Assembly: GCF_020595095.1 (NCBI RefSeq)
Contig: NZ_JAJDOP010000003.1
Span: 124,001-188,000, forward strand
Source of the DNA: Microvirga rosea
Lineage (GTDB): Bacteria; Pseudomonadota; Alphaproteobacteria; Rhizobiales; Beijerinckiaceae
Length of the DNA stretch: 64,000 nucleotides
Direction of reading: 5' to 3'
The first letter of the stretch is position 1. Each line of letters starts with the position of its first letter. Made by a program: the position numbers and the translations under genes. Below are positions 1 to 8,757 of this stretch, piece by piece. The notes beneath the pieces were generated by a model that ran no database searches, was not told the DNA's origin, and was given only the letters and a program-made list of their open reading frames with translations.

Positions 1-895
1 TCGCGGCGCCGAGGCGCTTCAACCCGTCCGACAGGGCCGACACGGCGGGCAGGAGCACGATCTGGCCGAGGGACACCAGCATCATGATCCAGCCCGCCTG
101 GATCGACGTGTAGCCGAAAGCCTGCGTCAGGAAGGTCGGCAGCCAGATGACCGCAAGGGTGAGCAGCCAGTAGGCGGTGAACCCGACGATGAGGACGCCG
201 ACGATCGTCCGGCACCCGAGCAGCCGCCGATACGACAGGCGCGCGGCGGGGTCGGCTACCGCATGGGCGGTGGCGGCACTGTGGCCCGCGAGGGAGCCTT
301 CGCGCGCCAGCGCCAGCCACGCGGCGCACCAGATCAGCCCGAGAACGCCGAGGAGGCCGAAGGCGGCCTGCCACGACCACGCGGCGATGACGGCGACGAT
401 CACGGGCGCGGCGATGCCGTTGCCCGCCAGGGCGCCGATGGCGATGACGCTGGTGGGCAGGGCCCGGCGCTCGCTGGGGAACCACTTGTACGCCGCATGG
501 GCCGCGACCGGGTAGGCGGGTCCCTCGCCGAAGCCGAGGACGATCCGGTTCGCCACGAGGGTGGCGACCGTCGCCGACAGCATCAGGGGCAGCTGGCACA
601 GGGACCAGACCAGCGCGAGGGCGGCCAGCACCCACTTGGCGGCGACCCGGTTCACCAGAAAGCCGCCGATCACGGCCCCGAACGAGAACAGGGTGAAGAA
701 GCTCGTCGCGATCAGGCCGAACTGGGTGTTGCTCAGCCCCAGGTCCCGCATGATGGGACCGGCCGCGAGGCCGAGCACCGCCCGGTCCGCGAAGTTGATG
801 AGCATGAACAGAAACAGCAATCCCACCACGAGCCATGCCTCGGCACGGTCCACGGCCGCCTTCGGGAGCAACGCCAGCAGGCGCATTCGCTTCAT
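1..895 (-). CDS. MFS transporter, ACS-like family (3' end beyond window)
   Basis: The reverse strand is open from an ATG at 895 to the window edge, giving 298 residues of an expected 420-450. It is a multi-spanning major facilitator protein of the cytoplasmic membrane. The first helix ends in NFADRAVLGLA, the helix 2-3 loop carries a GGFLVNR motif A, and helix 4 has RIVLGFGEGPAYP. The spacing of R, G, G and E is typical of the anion:cation symporter (ACS) branch that carries organic acids or sugar acids. An AGGTGG ribosome-binding site lies just upstream of the ATG. The substrate cannot be read from sequence. The missing part should hold the last helices only. Confidence 0.85.
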   Translation of the reverse strand, partial: MKRMRLLALLPKAAVDRAEAWLVVGLLFLFMLINFADRAVLGLAAGPIMRDLGLSNTQFGLIATSFFTLFSFGAVIGGFLVNRVAAKWVLAALALVWSLCQLPLMLSATVATLVANRIVLGFGEGPAYPVAAHAAYKWFPSERRALPTSVIAIGALAGNGIAAPVIVAVIAAWSWQAAFGLLGVLGLIWCAAWLALAREGSLAGHSAATAHAVADPAARLSYRRLLGCRTIVGVLIVGFTAYWLLTLAVIWLPTFLTQAFGYTSIQAGWIMMLVSLGQIVLLPAVSALSDGLKRLGAA

Positions 896-987
896 GGTCG
901 GGCCACCTGTCGCTCCGTGAGTGTCCCACCAAGGCCAAGCATGCGCAAGCGGGCCCGACACGCCGCCCGCCGTTCCGCGCGCACCGC

Positions 988-1021
988 TGTCATTCCGAGC
1001 GGCCCGACGGGCCGGGCCCGG
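988..1021. repeat. Palindromic repeat half-unit
   Basis: A shortened copy of the intergenic repeat found five more times up to 2220. It starts TGTCATTCCG, has a GGCCCGACGGGCC hairpin core and ends in CCCGG without the usual GGAACCC tail. Confidence 0.6.
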
Positions 1022-1039
1022 GCGGGCCGAGCGCCCCCC

Positions 1040-1186
1040 GTCATTCCGGGACGGCCCTGCGGGCCGGGCCCGGAACCCAGAGCCGCTGAGGTTTGTGGAC
1101 GGGTGCGTGGCTGCCATGGCTCCTGATCCGAGATCGTTAGCGGCTCTGGGTTCCGGGCTCTCGCGCTGCTCGCCCCGGAATGACAG
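1040..1186. repeat. Composite inverted repeat unit 1 (147 bp)
   Basis: The left arm (1040-1092) runs from GTCATTCCGGGA through a GGCCCTGCGGGCC core to CCCGGAACCCAGAGCCGCT. The right arm (1130-1186) is the same element inverted and ends CCCCGGAATGACAG. The spacer contains GCTGCCATGGCTC. The outer ends are complementary over tens of bases, so a transcript could fold into one long branched hairpin. No coding signature is seen, and the ORFs through it are only by-products of high GC. Confidence 0.8.
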
Positions 1187-1194
1187 AGCACCAC

Positions 1195-1341
1195 CGTCAT
1201 TCCGGGGCGCCGCAGGCGAGCCCGGAACCCATACGCGCTGAGGGTGCTGGAAAAGAACGCACCGGCTGCCATGGCTCTTTCTCCTGCACGGTCGTGTTTA
1301 TGGGTTCCGGGCTCTCGCTGATGCTCGCCCCGGAATGACGG
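1195..1341. repeat. Composite inverted repeat unit 2 (147 bp)
   Basis: Same architecture as the unit ending 8 bp upstream. The left arm begins GTCATTCCGGGGCG and ends CCCGGAACCCATACGCGCTGA. The right arm reads TATGGGTTCCGGGCTC and ends CCCCGGAATGACGG. The centre again has GCTGCCATGGCTC. The length matches units 1 and 4 exactly. Confidence 0.8.
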
Positions 1342-1859
1342 TAGAGCGCATGACGGGCGAGCCCGTGACGGCGGGGCTCATGACAGCGGAGCGCGTCACG
1401 GCATGGGGCGGTGGCCTCCGGGCTGAGTGGCCCGGAGGGGAAGCTGATCGAGGGTGGCGCGTCGGGCAGCCCGGCTCGCGGATGATGAGAAGGGAAGAGC
1501 CGGGAGGCCTCTTCGCGCACGGTTCTTTTAGGCGAACAGGAGAGGCAAGGCTCAGGCATCGCCGCAGGCGGGATCCGTCTCGTGCGACGGGGGCCTGCGA
1601 CCGATCCCGACAACCCGCCCAGCATCCTGGGCCTCCCATCCGGTGCGGCTGCGTAACCGCACGGACGGGACCGTGTCCGGTCCCGCTCTTGCGACGCCTC
1701 GCGAGTGCGCCCCTCGTCAGGACCTGATCTGCGTAACGATATAGCTCAGCTTGTCCCGTCCGTCAAGAACAAAATGAGAACAAAAGCCATTGGACGGCCC
1801 GAGCACCCGAGCCATCCGGCACGCGCCCGGGCTTGGCGCGACGGACGGCGTGCCCCCAC
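1342..1859. other. Gene-free GC-rich stretch with hairpins
   Basis: I find no credible gene here. There is an 8-bp hairpin at 1415-1438 (CCTCCGGG/CCCGGAGG), a hairpin at 1643-1662 (GTGCGG/CCGCAC), and a hairpin at 1666-1685 (CGGGACC/GGTCCCG) followed by CTCTT that resembles a weak plus-strand terminator. A structured RNA is possible, but I could not match RNase P, tmRNA, SRP RNA or a riboswitch consensus. Confidence 0.4.
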
Positions 1860-1995
1860 TGTCATTCCCGCGCAGGCGGGAGCCCGGAAACACCGACGCT
1901 GCCGGATCAGAAGCCATGGCATCCGTTGCGTTCTCTTTCGTCACCCTCAGCGGTTATGGGTTCCGGGCTCGCCTGCGGCGCCCCGGAATGACGGA
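1860..1995. repeat. Composite inverted repeat unit 3 (diverged)
   Basis: The left arm (about 1860-1890) is a shorter variant, CTGTCATTCCCGCGCAGG, whose tail has decayed. The right arm (1945-1995) is well kept: CCTCAGCGGTTATGGGTTCC through CCCCGGAATGACGG. The spacer holds GAAGCCATGGCATC, matching the central CCATGG of units 1 and 2. Confidence 0.65.
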
Positions 1996-2007
1996 AGCGC
2001 AACCCCC

Positions 2008-2154
2008 TGTCATTCCGGGACGGCCCAGAGGGCCGGGCCCGGAACCCATAACCCCAACGATCCCGGAAAAGACGCGGTGGCTCCCGCTTTGCCCTGTTCG
2101 GCCTCGTGAGCGGCTCTGGGTTCCGGGCTCCGCTGCGCGGCCCCGGAATGACGG
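2008..2154. repeat. Composite inverted repeat unit 4 (147 bp)
   Basis: The left arm begins CTGTCATTCCGGGACGG and reaches CCCGGAACCCATAACC. The right arm is GAGCGGCTCTGGGTTCCGG to CCCCGGAATGACGG. Unit length equals units 1 and 2. The internal GGAAAAGACGCGGTGGCTC matches the GGAAAAGAACGCACCGGCT of unit 2, so the whole unit, not only the arms, is a copied element. Confidence 0.78.
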
Positions 2155-2168
2155 AGAGCGCCGCCCCT

Positions 2169-2220
2169 CTGTCATTCCGGATTGCCGCAAGGCAAGTCCG
2201 GAACCAAGAACCGCTGACGA
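2169..2220. repeat. Palindromic repeat half-unit
   Basis: A single left arm, CTGTCATTCCGGATTGCCG to CCGGAACCAAGAACCGCTGA, with a GCCGCAAGGC core in place of the usual GGCC-rich core and no inverted partner downstream. The next ~390 bp before the small gene at 2612 hold short GC hairpins, for example CCACCAG/CTGGTGG near 2568-2586, and nothing I can name. Confidence 0.65.
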
Positions 2221-2611
2221 TGGAAGACAACCCACACCGCCCCCGCAGCTCTCGATCCACAACCCTGGTGCGGCGGCTCCCGCCCGCGCGGAGACGGCGG
2301 TGGCGGCGGCATGACACGAGAAGAGGGGCGGGGATGATTGTGGGACGCGCGGCTCGCGCCATTGACCCCGCACCGCTTCCCCGTGTTATCTCGTTGCCGG
2401 AACCGGGCGCACCCGGTTCCGGGGCGTCAGAACCCCATCAGGGCGGCGCAAGCATCCGCCGCAACGATGCCTTCCCAACCTTACGGTCGGGGAGGCGTTG
2501 CCGTATGTCCAAGGCTTCGGCCCAAAGGGCAACGCGGTCGTCCCTGACGGCTTCTGAACTCCCCGGCCACCAGCGTTGCTGGTGGTCGCTTCACATCAGG
2601 GGAGGGCCGCC

Positions 2612-2860
2612 ATGTTCTTTCGCCGCAAACCGAAACCGCCATTGATCCACGCGTCCCAACTGGTGCGCGACGCCGTCGTGCTGGCGCATGCCTATTGGCG
2701 CGACCGGGATTACCGTCCGAGCGAAACGGATCTCGCTCTATTCCGTCAGTTGGAACAAGCCCTGTTCGTCAGCTACGCCACCATCCGCCGCATCACCATC
2801 CGCATGGAACGCCGCTTTCATGGGGAACCGGAGGTGGATGAGGGAAAGTGGTTGCGGTGA
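2612..2860 (+). CDS. Hypothetical small protein, 82 aa
   Basis: I do not recognise the family. The ATG at 2612 is preceded by a strong AGGGGAGGG ribosome-binding site, which supports it over the in-frame start further upstream. The product is 82 residues, begins MFFRRKPKPP, is rich in Arg and charged residues, and has a likely helical middle (residues 15-65). It has no signal peptide or membrane segment. Codon use is GC-rich like the chromosome, unlike the AT-rich gene that follows. It lies between the repeat cluster and the AIPR island. Confidence 0.55.
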   Translation: MFFRRKPKPPLIHASQLVRDAVVLAHAYWRDRDYRPSETDLALFRQLEQALFVSYATIRRITIRMERRFHGEPEVDEGKWLR

Positions 2861-3149
2861 TTGCTCAAAACGTACGCAGAATATCCGGAACACGGGTGTC
2901 CGGCGTTAGATTGAAATGGGTTGGGCATCGAAGCCCAAGGATGTGAATGCGGAAGATCTAGGCCTTATGTCAGTTGCCTGTAATACTCGTTAGCTCTGCT
3001 TTGTAACATCGGTTTAGTTGTGGACTGTGGCAGTGGAAGCCACTTGCTCCTGATTTTGCTTTCTGCCATGGTAGGCGTGTCGGCGAATGGACTTTCGCAC
3101 GACAGCAACACCACGGTCGCCGGAGGCGGCACGTATTAGGAGCTAAATT

Positions 3150-4391
3150 ATGACGATCTCATCGCTCGTCCTGTATTCTACCTATGCCCGTAGAATGCCT
3201 GATCCCGTTTTCAAGGGAATTGATCACTACTTTTTTTGGGTTCCCGCTCACACGCTCGTGGAAGGCGTATCGTACGGCCCCAATGCCCGCAATCCAAATA
3301 CACGAAAACACGTTTACAAGACAGTCAACAACAGTCTGCTCAATATCGACTGTATCGAGAACTCATTTCACCTGAAGAACCTTGGCATTTTCATCAATGC
3401 CAAAGGTGTAAAAAAGATCAACGAAGAAGAGTATCTGATTGATCTTTCAGACTATGAGCACACGGGTGTTCTAAATGGGGGACATACGCTCGACCTGATC
3501 GTGAAGCGGATCAATGATGGCTCAATTCCTCCGACGCAGTTCGTAAAAGTTGAAGTGAGGACGGGGATACCCAATGACTGGCTATCTGAGATTGCTGGTG
3601 GACTGAATACCGCTCTTCAGGTTGAAGACATGTCTCTGGATGATCTGGCCGGAGCGTTCGATTGGATCAAAGATGCTCTTAGAAATGAGCACTATTTCAA
3701 GGTCATCGCTTGGAGCGAGAATGATCCCGGTGAGTATGACGCTAGGGATCTCGTCAGCTTGCTCACGTGCTTCCACATCGGCCTCTATCCAAATGACGGC
3801 TCCTCTCATCCGGTTGAAGCCTATGAAAAGAAATCGAAAGCTCTAGACAATTTCCGCAAGGACTTTGAGTTGAACGATAGTGAGGAGTTCCGGCGGCTCC
3901 GTCCTATTATGAAGGACATTTTCGTTCTTCATGACACTATCCAATACGAGTTTGCCATGTATCACAACAAGAATGGTGGCAAGGCAGGCAAGCTCAACAT
4001 TATGGATGTAAAGGACGAGAACTCGAAAACGCTGTTCAACTATGTATTCATCGGTAAGCAGGATCGGATGCAATTGCAAACCGGCGCGCTTTACCCGTTG
4101 CTTGCAGCATTCCGTTGGATGGTCGAGGAGAAGCCGTCTGGTGAATATGGATGGCGTGGTGGCTTCAAGGCAGTTTTGAAGCGGTGGAAGGATACGGCGC
4201 CGGAGCTTGTGCGAAAGACATATGACCGGAGTCGTGAGCTCAGTGGTAACGCAAATGCGATAGGCAAAAGCCGAACGCATTGGGAGACACTCCACCAGAC
4301 AGTCGCTTTTCGTGACTTGATTGCACAGGCAGCGGGTAACGCTCGTGCGCCTTCAGTAATTCAGCCTCGCCCAAAGTCGCGTAGCAAGTAG
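3150..4391 (+). CDS. AIPR-like (abortive infection phage resistance) family protein
   Basis: A 413-residue soluble protein. Around residues 95-125 it carries LGIFINAKGVKKI and then HTGVLNGGHTLDLI. This matches the core of the AIPR family, where a G-I-T/I-x-A strand is followed by a V/L-N-G-x-Q/H-T motif. The family is linked to phage abortive infection, but its biochemistry is poorly known. AIPR proteins are often longer (500-700 aa), so this is a short member. An AGGAG site precedes the ATG. The gene is clearly richer in A+T than its neighbours, stands alone, and is followed by a strong hairpin, which suggests horizontal acquisition. No methylase, nuclease partner or integrase is seen beside it. 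A function in phage defence is an inference. Confidence 0.65.
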   Translation: MTISSLVLYSTYARRMPDPVFKGIDHYFFWVPAHTLVEGVSYGPNARNPNTRKHVYKTVNNSLLNIDCIENSFHLKNLGIFINAKGVKKINEEEYLIDLSDYEHTGVLNGGHTLDLIVKRINDGSIPPTQFVKVEVRTGIPNDWLSEIAGGLNTALQVEDMSLDDLAGAFDWIKDALRNEHYFKVIAWSENDPGEYDARDLVSLLTCFHIGLYPNDGSSHPVEAYEKKSKALDNFRKDFELNDSEEFRRLRPIMKDIFVLHDTIQYEFAMYHNKNGGKAGKLNIMDVKDENSKTLFNYVFIGKQDRMQLQTGALYPLLAAFRWMVEEKPSGEYGWRGGFKAVLKRWKDTAPELVRKTYDRSRELSGNANAIGKSRTHWETLHQTVAFRDLIAQAAGNARAPSVIQPRPKSRSK

Positions 4392-4396
4392 AAACC

Positions 4397-4435
4397 GTTG
4401 AGTCTCCGGTTGTCGGATGCGGCCGGAGACTCAAC
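4397..4435 (+). terminator. Hairpin after the AIPR-like gene
   Basis: A perfect 13-bp stem, GTTGAGTCTCCGG with CCGGAGACTCAAC, starts five bases after the stop codon and is followed by ATATT. It lacks a long T tract but is well placed to end the AIPR transcript. Confidence 0.65.
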
Positions 4436-4638
4436 ATATTAATGCTAGGCACCAAGCTAGGCACATTCGGCCGTGTCAAAAGAGTTCGGGGCTTATCCGC
4501 CAGTGAGCAACTGGCCAACTTCATCCTTCCGGGTTCAAAAGCACTTTTAGCGGTGTTTCTGTGAGGGTAAAGACTCACAGTTTATTGCATAATTTGTAGC
4601 GTGCCTAAGCCAGTGATGCTGCTGATTTGGGGGGAATG
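4436..4638. other. Short AT-richer gene-free stretch
   Basis: Base composition still resembles the AIPR gene rather than the chromosome. An unsupported 40-codon reading frame starts at 4442 (MLGTKLGTFGRVKR). It has no ribosome-binding site and may be debris at the island edge. No direct repeats or integrase remnant are recognised. Confidence 0.35.
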
Positions 4639-4667
4639 AAAATGGCCGCCTATTCGGCGGCCATTTT
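4639..4667. terminator. Bidirectional rho-independent terminator
   Basis: Stem AAAATGGCCGCC with GGCGGCCATTTT around a 5-base loop. The A and T flanks make it work in both directions, ending nrdJ from the right and any island transcript from the left. Confidence 0.8.
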
Positions 4668-4752
4668 GATATTAGGGATATGAATTCTACGACAGTGTCG
4701 GGATATCCCGGAACTTATATTATCCGTACCGCCACGAGCACACTCGGAACAA

Positions 4753-7700
4753 TCACGAGCACCCCGTCGTGCTTCCGCACGTGTCACACTTCAAACACGT
4801 CCCGTTCCGCACGAGCGTAAAATTCGCGCATTCGGGGCAGGCTTCGCCCACGTAGCCCTTCATCTTCGCTTCCGCGCGGCGGTCGGCAATGGAGGGGGCG
4901 GCGAAGCCGAGTTTGGCGAGGTCGGCTTCGCCCACCTTGTCCTCGGGTGTCGCGGCGGGCTCTTCCTTGAGTGCTGTCGCGCCCATGGTGAGGCCCGTGG
5001 TGCCCGTGCGCTGGCCTGCTCCGCCCGGAATGAGCATGAGCCGGTCGACGGTGCCGCGGGTGAAGCCGCGGGACACGACGGCCGTGGCGGGCGCGGGCTC
5101 CGGCGCCTTCGACTGGGCTTCGCCCGAGCCGATGGTGGTGGGGCCGGCTTCCGACGGATCGACGTGGGCGAGATCGTTGCGTCCGAGATAGGAGATGGCG
5201 AGTTCGCGGAACACGTAGTCGAGGATCGAGGTCGAGCTCTTGATGCGCTCGTTGCCCTGCACGAAGCCTGCCGGCTCGAAGCGCGTGAAGGTGAAGGCCT
5301 CCACGTATTCCTCCAGCGGCACGCCGTATTGCAGGCCGAGCGAGATCGCGATGGCGAAGTTGTTCATCATCGCCCGGAAGGCCGCGCCTTCCTTGTGCAT
5401 GTCGATGAAGATCTCGCCGAGACGGCCGTCGTCGTATTCGCCAGTACGCAGATACACCTTGTGGCCACCGACGACGGCCTTCTGGGTGTAGCCCTTGCGG
5501 CGGTCGGGCATCTTCTCGCGGTCGTGGATCTTCACGACGCGCTCGACGATCTTCTCCACGATCTTCTCGGAGAGGTTCGCGGCCTTCGCGGCGGCGGGGA
5601 GGGCGGTGAGCGCCTCGGCGGCGTCCTCCGCATCCTCGTCCTCATCGGCGATGAGGGCGGCGTTGAGGGGCTGCGAGAGCTTGGAGCCGTCGCGGTAGAG
5701 AGCGTTCGCCTTCAGCGCCAGCTTCCACGAGAGCATGTAGGCGCTCTTGCAATCCTCGACCGTCGCGTCGTTCGGCATGTTGATGGTCTTGGAGATCGCC
5801 CCCGAGATGAAGGGCTGCGCCGCCGCCATCATGCGGATGTGGCTGTCCACCGAGAGATAGCGCTTGCCGATCTTGCCGCAGGGATTGGCGCAATCGAACA
5901 CCGGGTAATGCTCGGTCTTCAGGTGCGGCGCGCCTTCGAGGGTCATGGCGCCGCAGATGTGGATGTTCGCGGCCTCGATGTCGGCCTTCGAATAGCCTAG
6001 GAACTGGAGCAGGTCGAAGGACGGATCGGTGAGCTTTTCCGCCGGCACTTTCAGCGTGCCGGTGAGGAAGTCCTCGCCCAGCGTCCAGCGGTTGAACACG
6101 AACTTGATGTCGAAGGCCGACTTCAGGCCCTTCTCCACCGCGTCGATCTTGTCCTGCGGGAAGCCCTTCGCGGACAGCGAGCCCGGGTTGATGGCGGGCG
6201 CCTGCTTCATCGAGCCATGGCCGACCGCGTAGGCCTCGATCTCGGCGATCTCGGATTCGCGGTAACCGAGGGCGCGCAGGGCGTCCGGCACGGCGCGGTT
6301 GATGATCTTGAAATAGCCGCCGCCGGCGAGCTTCTTGAACTTCACCAGGGCGAAGTCGGGCTCGATGCCGGTGGTGTCGCAATCCATCACGAGGCCGATG
6401 GTGCCCGTCGGCGCGATCACGGTGGACTGCGCGTTGCGGTAGCCGTTCTTCTCGCCGAGTTCGAGGGCCTGGTCCCAGGCGCGCTTGGCGTGGGCGATCA
6501 GGTTCTGATCCGGGCAGGAGGCGGCATCGAGCGGCACGGGATTGACGGACAGGCCCTCATAGCCTTCCGCGAGGCCGTGCGCGGCGCGGCGGTGGTTGCG
6601 GATGACGCGCAGCATGTGCTTCGCGTTGGCCTTGTAGTTCGGGAACGGCCCGAGCTCGCCCGCCATCTCGGCGGAGGTCGCATAGGACACGCCGGTCATG
6701 ATCGCGGTGATCGCGCCGCCGAGCGCCCGGCCCGCGTCGCTGTCGTAAGGCAGGCCCATGGTCATGAGCAGGCCGCCGATATTGGCATAGCCGAGGCCGA
6801 GGGTGCGGTACTCGTACGAGAGCTGCGCGATTTCCTTGGACGGGAACTGCGCCATCGTCACCGAGATTTCGAGCACCACCGTCCAGAGGCGGCAGGCATG
6901 CTCGAAGGCGTCCGCGTCGAAGGCCTTGGTGGCGCGGTCATAGAACTGGAGCAGGTTGGCGGAGGCGAGATTGCACGCCGTGTCGTCCAGGAACATGTAT
7001 TCCGAGCACGGGTTCGACGCCCGAATCCGGCCACCGGCGGGGCTGGTGTGCCAGTCGTTCATGGTGGTGTTGAAGTGCAGGCCCGGATCGGCCGAGGCCC
7101 AGGCCGCATAGCCGATCTGCTCCCACAGGTCGCGGGCCTTGAGGGTCTTCACCGGCTTGCCGTCCTTGCGGGCGGTGAGGTGCCAGTCCGCATCGTTCTC
7201 CACCGCGCGCAGGAAGTCGTCGGTGAGCGAGACCGAGTTGTTGGAATTCTGGCCGGACACCGTCAGATAGGCTTCCGAGTCCCAGTCCGTGTCGTAGATC
7301 GGGAAGTCGATATCCGTGTAGCCCTGCCGCGCGAACTGGATCACGCGCTTGATGTAGTTGTCCGGGATCTGCACCCGGCGGGCCATCTTGATCTCTTTCT
7401 TCAGGGCCGGGTTCTTTTCCGGATCGAAGCAGGCATCGCCCTCGGCCTCGCAGTTCACGCAGGCCTTGAGGATCGCCTTCAGGTGCTTGGCGGCGAGCTT
7501 GGAACCGGTGACGAGGGCGGCGACCTTCTGCTCCTCCTTCACCTTCCAGTCGATGTAGGCCTCGATGTCCGGGTGATCCACGTCCACCACCACCATCTTG
7601 GCGGCGCGGCGGGTGGTGCCGCCGGACTTGATCGCGCCGGCGGCCCGGTCGCCGATCTTGAGGAAGGACATCAGGCCCGAGGAGCGGCCGCCGCCGGAGA

Positions 7701-8433
7701 GCTTCTCGCCCTCGCCGCGCAGGCGGGAGAAGTTGGAGCCCGTGCCCGAGCCGTACTTGAACAGGCGCGCCTCGCGGACCCACAGGTCCATGATGCCGCC
7801 TTCGTTCACCAGATCGTCCTCGACGCTCTGGATGAAGCAGGCATGGGGCTGCGGATGCTCATAGGCCGACTTGGACTTGGTCAGCTTGCCGGTCTTGTAA
7901 TCCACGTAGAAGTGGCCCTGGCTCGGCCCGTCGATGCCGTAGGCCCAGTGAAGGCCGGTGTTGAACCATTGCGGGGAGTTCGGCGCCACCATCTGGTTGG
8001 CGAGCATGAAGCGCAGCTCGTCGAAGAAGGTCCGGGCGTCCTCCTCGGAGGAGAAATAGCCGCCCTTCCAGCCCCAGTAGGTCCAGCAGCCCGCAAGGCG
8101 GTCGAACACCTGCTTGGAGGAAATCTCGGAGCCGTAGCGCTGGTCCTCCGGCAGCTCGGCGAGGGCCGTCTCGTCGGCCACGGAACGCCACAGCCAGGAC
8201 GGGACGTCGTTTTCCTCGACCTTTTTCAGCCGCGCCGGAACGCCGGCCTTGCGGAAATACTTCTGCGCCAGGACGTCGGACGCCACCTGGCTCCAGGTCT
8301 CCGGCACCTCGATGTTCTCAAGCTTGAAGACAACCGATCCGTCCGGATTGCGAATCTCGCTCGTGGCGAGCCGGAAGGCGAGGGAGGAATAGGGCGATTG
8401 CCCGGTTTGCGTGTAACGCCGCTCGATCCGCAT
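4753..8433 (-). CDS. nrdJ: Vitamin B12-dependent ribonucleoside-diphosphate reductase (class II)
   Basis: Converts ribonucleotides to deoxyribonucleotides using adenosylcobalamin, in the cytosol. The 1226-residue product matches the long NrdJ type with a C-terminal zinc tail. Visible features are the [17 protein letters not shown] active-site region, the APTGTIG loop, the QNSNNSVSL stretch, and a cysteine-rich end ([12 protein letters not shown]) that relays electrons or binds zinc. The reading frame extends 31 codons upstream, but I chose the ATG at 8433 because the protein family begins MRIERRYT and AAGGA lies 9 bases before it. The gene stands alone. A putative NrdR operator pair and promoter lie about 255-325 bp upstream, implying a long leader. 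I looked for a cobalamin riboswitch in that leader and saw no convincing B12 box. Confidence 0.95.
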   Translation of the reverse strand: MRIERRYTQTGQSPYSSLAFRLATSEIRNPDGSVVFKLENIEVPETWSQVASDVLAQKYFRKAGVPARLKKVEENDVPSWLWRSVADETALAELPEDQRYGSEISSKQVFDRLAGCWTYWGWKGGYFSSEEDARTFFDELRFMLANQMVAPNSPQWFNTGLHWAYGIDGPSQGHFYVDYKTGKLTKSKSAYEHPQPHACFIQSVEDDLVNEGGIMDLWVREARLFKYGSGTGSNFSRLRGEGEKLSGGGRSSGLMSFLKIGDRAAGAIKSGGTTRRAAKMVVVDVDHPDIEAYIDWKVKEEQKVAALVTGSKLAAKHLKAILKACVNCEAEGDACFDPEKNPALKKEIKMARRVQIPDNYIKRVIQFARQGYTDIDFPIYDTDWDSEAYLTVSGQNSNNSVSLTDDFLRAVENDADWHLTARKDGKPVKTLKARDLWEQIGYAAWASADPGLHFNTTMNDWHTSPAGGRIRASNPCSEYMFLDDTACNLASANLLQFYDRATKAFDADAFEHACRLWTVVLEISVTMAQFPSKEIAQLSYEYRTLGLGYANIGGLLMTMGLPYDSDAGRALGGAITAIMTGVSYATSAEMAGELGPFPNYKANAKHMLRVIRNHRRAAHGLAEGYEGLSVNPVPLDAASCPDQNLIAHAKRAWDQALELGEKNGYRNAQSTVIAPTGTIGLVMDCDTTGIEPDFALVKFKKLAGGGYFKIINRAVPDALRALGYRESEIAEIEAYAVGHGSMKQAPAINPGSLSAKGFPQDKIDAVEKGLKSAFDIKFVFNRWTLGEDFLTGTLKVPAEKLTDPSFDLLQFLGYSKADIEAANIHICGAMTLEGAPHLKTEHYPVFDCANPCGKIGKRYLSVDSHIRMMAAAQPFISGAISKTINMPNDATVEDCKSAYMLSWKLALKANALYRDGSKLSQPLNAALIADEDEDAEDAAEALTALPAAAKAANLSEKIVEKIVERVVKIHDREKMPDRRKGYTQKAVVGGHKVYLRTGEYDDGRLGEIFIDMHKEGAAFRAMMNNFAIAISLGLQYGVPLEEYVEAFTFTRFEPAGFVQGNERIKSSTSILDYVFRELAISYLGRNDLAHVDPSEAGPTTIGSGEAQSKAPEPAPATAVVSRGFTRGTVDRLMLIPGGAGQRTGTTGLTMGATALKEEPAATPEDKVGEADLAKLGFAAPSIADRRAEAKMKGYVGEACPECANFTLVRNGTCLKCDTCGSTTGCS

Positions 8434-8687
8434 CGGTCTTGATCCTTCATGTCGGAGACAAAACGTCCCCGGGCTGCGAAACGCATCCGCAGCGCTTAGC
8501 CCCACATAATTTTTTGACGCCCCCACGGTCCGTTGTTCGAACCGCCACTCTGCACGCCCGAGTCACGCCTCCTTTGGACACCATCGGCCGCGCGGCATGG
8601 ATCTGCCACGTGGCTCTGACGCTGAACTCTTGGGAGATTCAACCGCCCTTCTCAGGTCGGTCGCCGGTCTCGATCGGCACTTCCGCA

Positions 8688-8716
8688 AGCTAGTCGCCTC
8701 GTGAGCCTTACGTCAA
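8688..8716 (-). promoter_or_regulatory. Putative sigma-70 promoter of nrdJ
   Basis: Reading the minus strand, TTGACG (8716-8711) is followed after 17 bases by CTAGCT (8693-8688). The -35 hexamer is a good alphaproteobacterial match and the -10 is weak. Its -35 lies inside the second NrdR-like box, as expected for a repressed promoter. Confidence 0.4.
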
Positions 8717-8757
8717 GAACTTGTAGCGAGTTCCTGAGTTCCAACTATATATAGTGG
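8711..8757. promoter_or_regulatory. Putative tandem NrdR boxes upstream of nrdJ
   Basis: Box 1 (8742-8757) is CAACTATATATAGTGG with a perfect 12-bp palindrome ACTATATATAGT, close to the NrdR consensus ACACWATATATWGTGT. Box 2 (8711-8726) is CGTCAAGAACTTGTAG, a weaker match. Their centres are 31 bp apart, the spacing known for paired NrdR sites. NrdR is the general repressor of ribonucleotide reductase genes. Confidence 0.55.

Noticed and set aside
1342..1725. RNase P RNA, SRP RNA or tmRNA
   Set aside because: None of the conserved words of these RNAs is present, although the stretch is structured.
1..2610. Several 100-290-codon frames in 177-2547
   Set aside because: Those before 895 oppose the MFS gene. 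Those after it run through the palindromic repeats and have low-complexity Arg/Pro/Gly composition.
4442..4564. Forty-codon frame MLGTKLGTFGRVKR after the AIPR gene
   Set aside because: No ribosome-binding site, no recognised family and too short to support.
6217..8442. A 741-codon open frame on the plus strand opposite nrdJ
   Set aside because: It is a mirror of the GC-rich codon use of nrdJ, has no family resemblance, and nrdJ itself is certain.
8434..8688. Cobalamin riboswitch in the nrdJ leader
   Set aside because: I found no B12 box (GCCACTG plus the GGGAA-type pattern) or supporting stems, so I did not call it.
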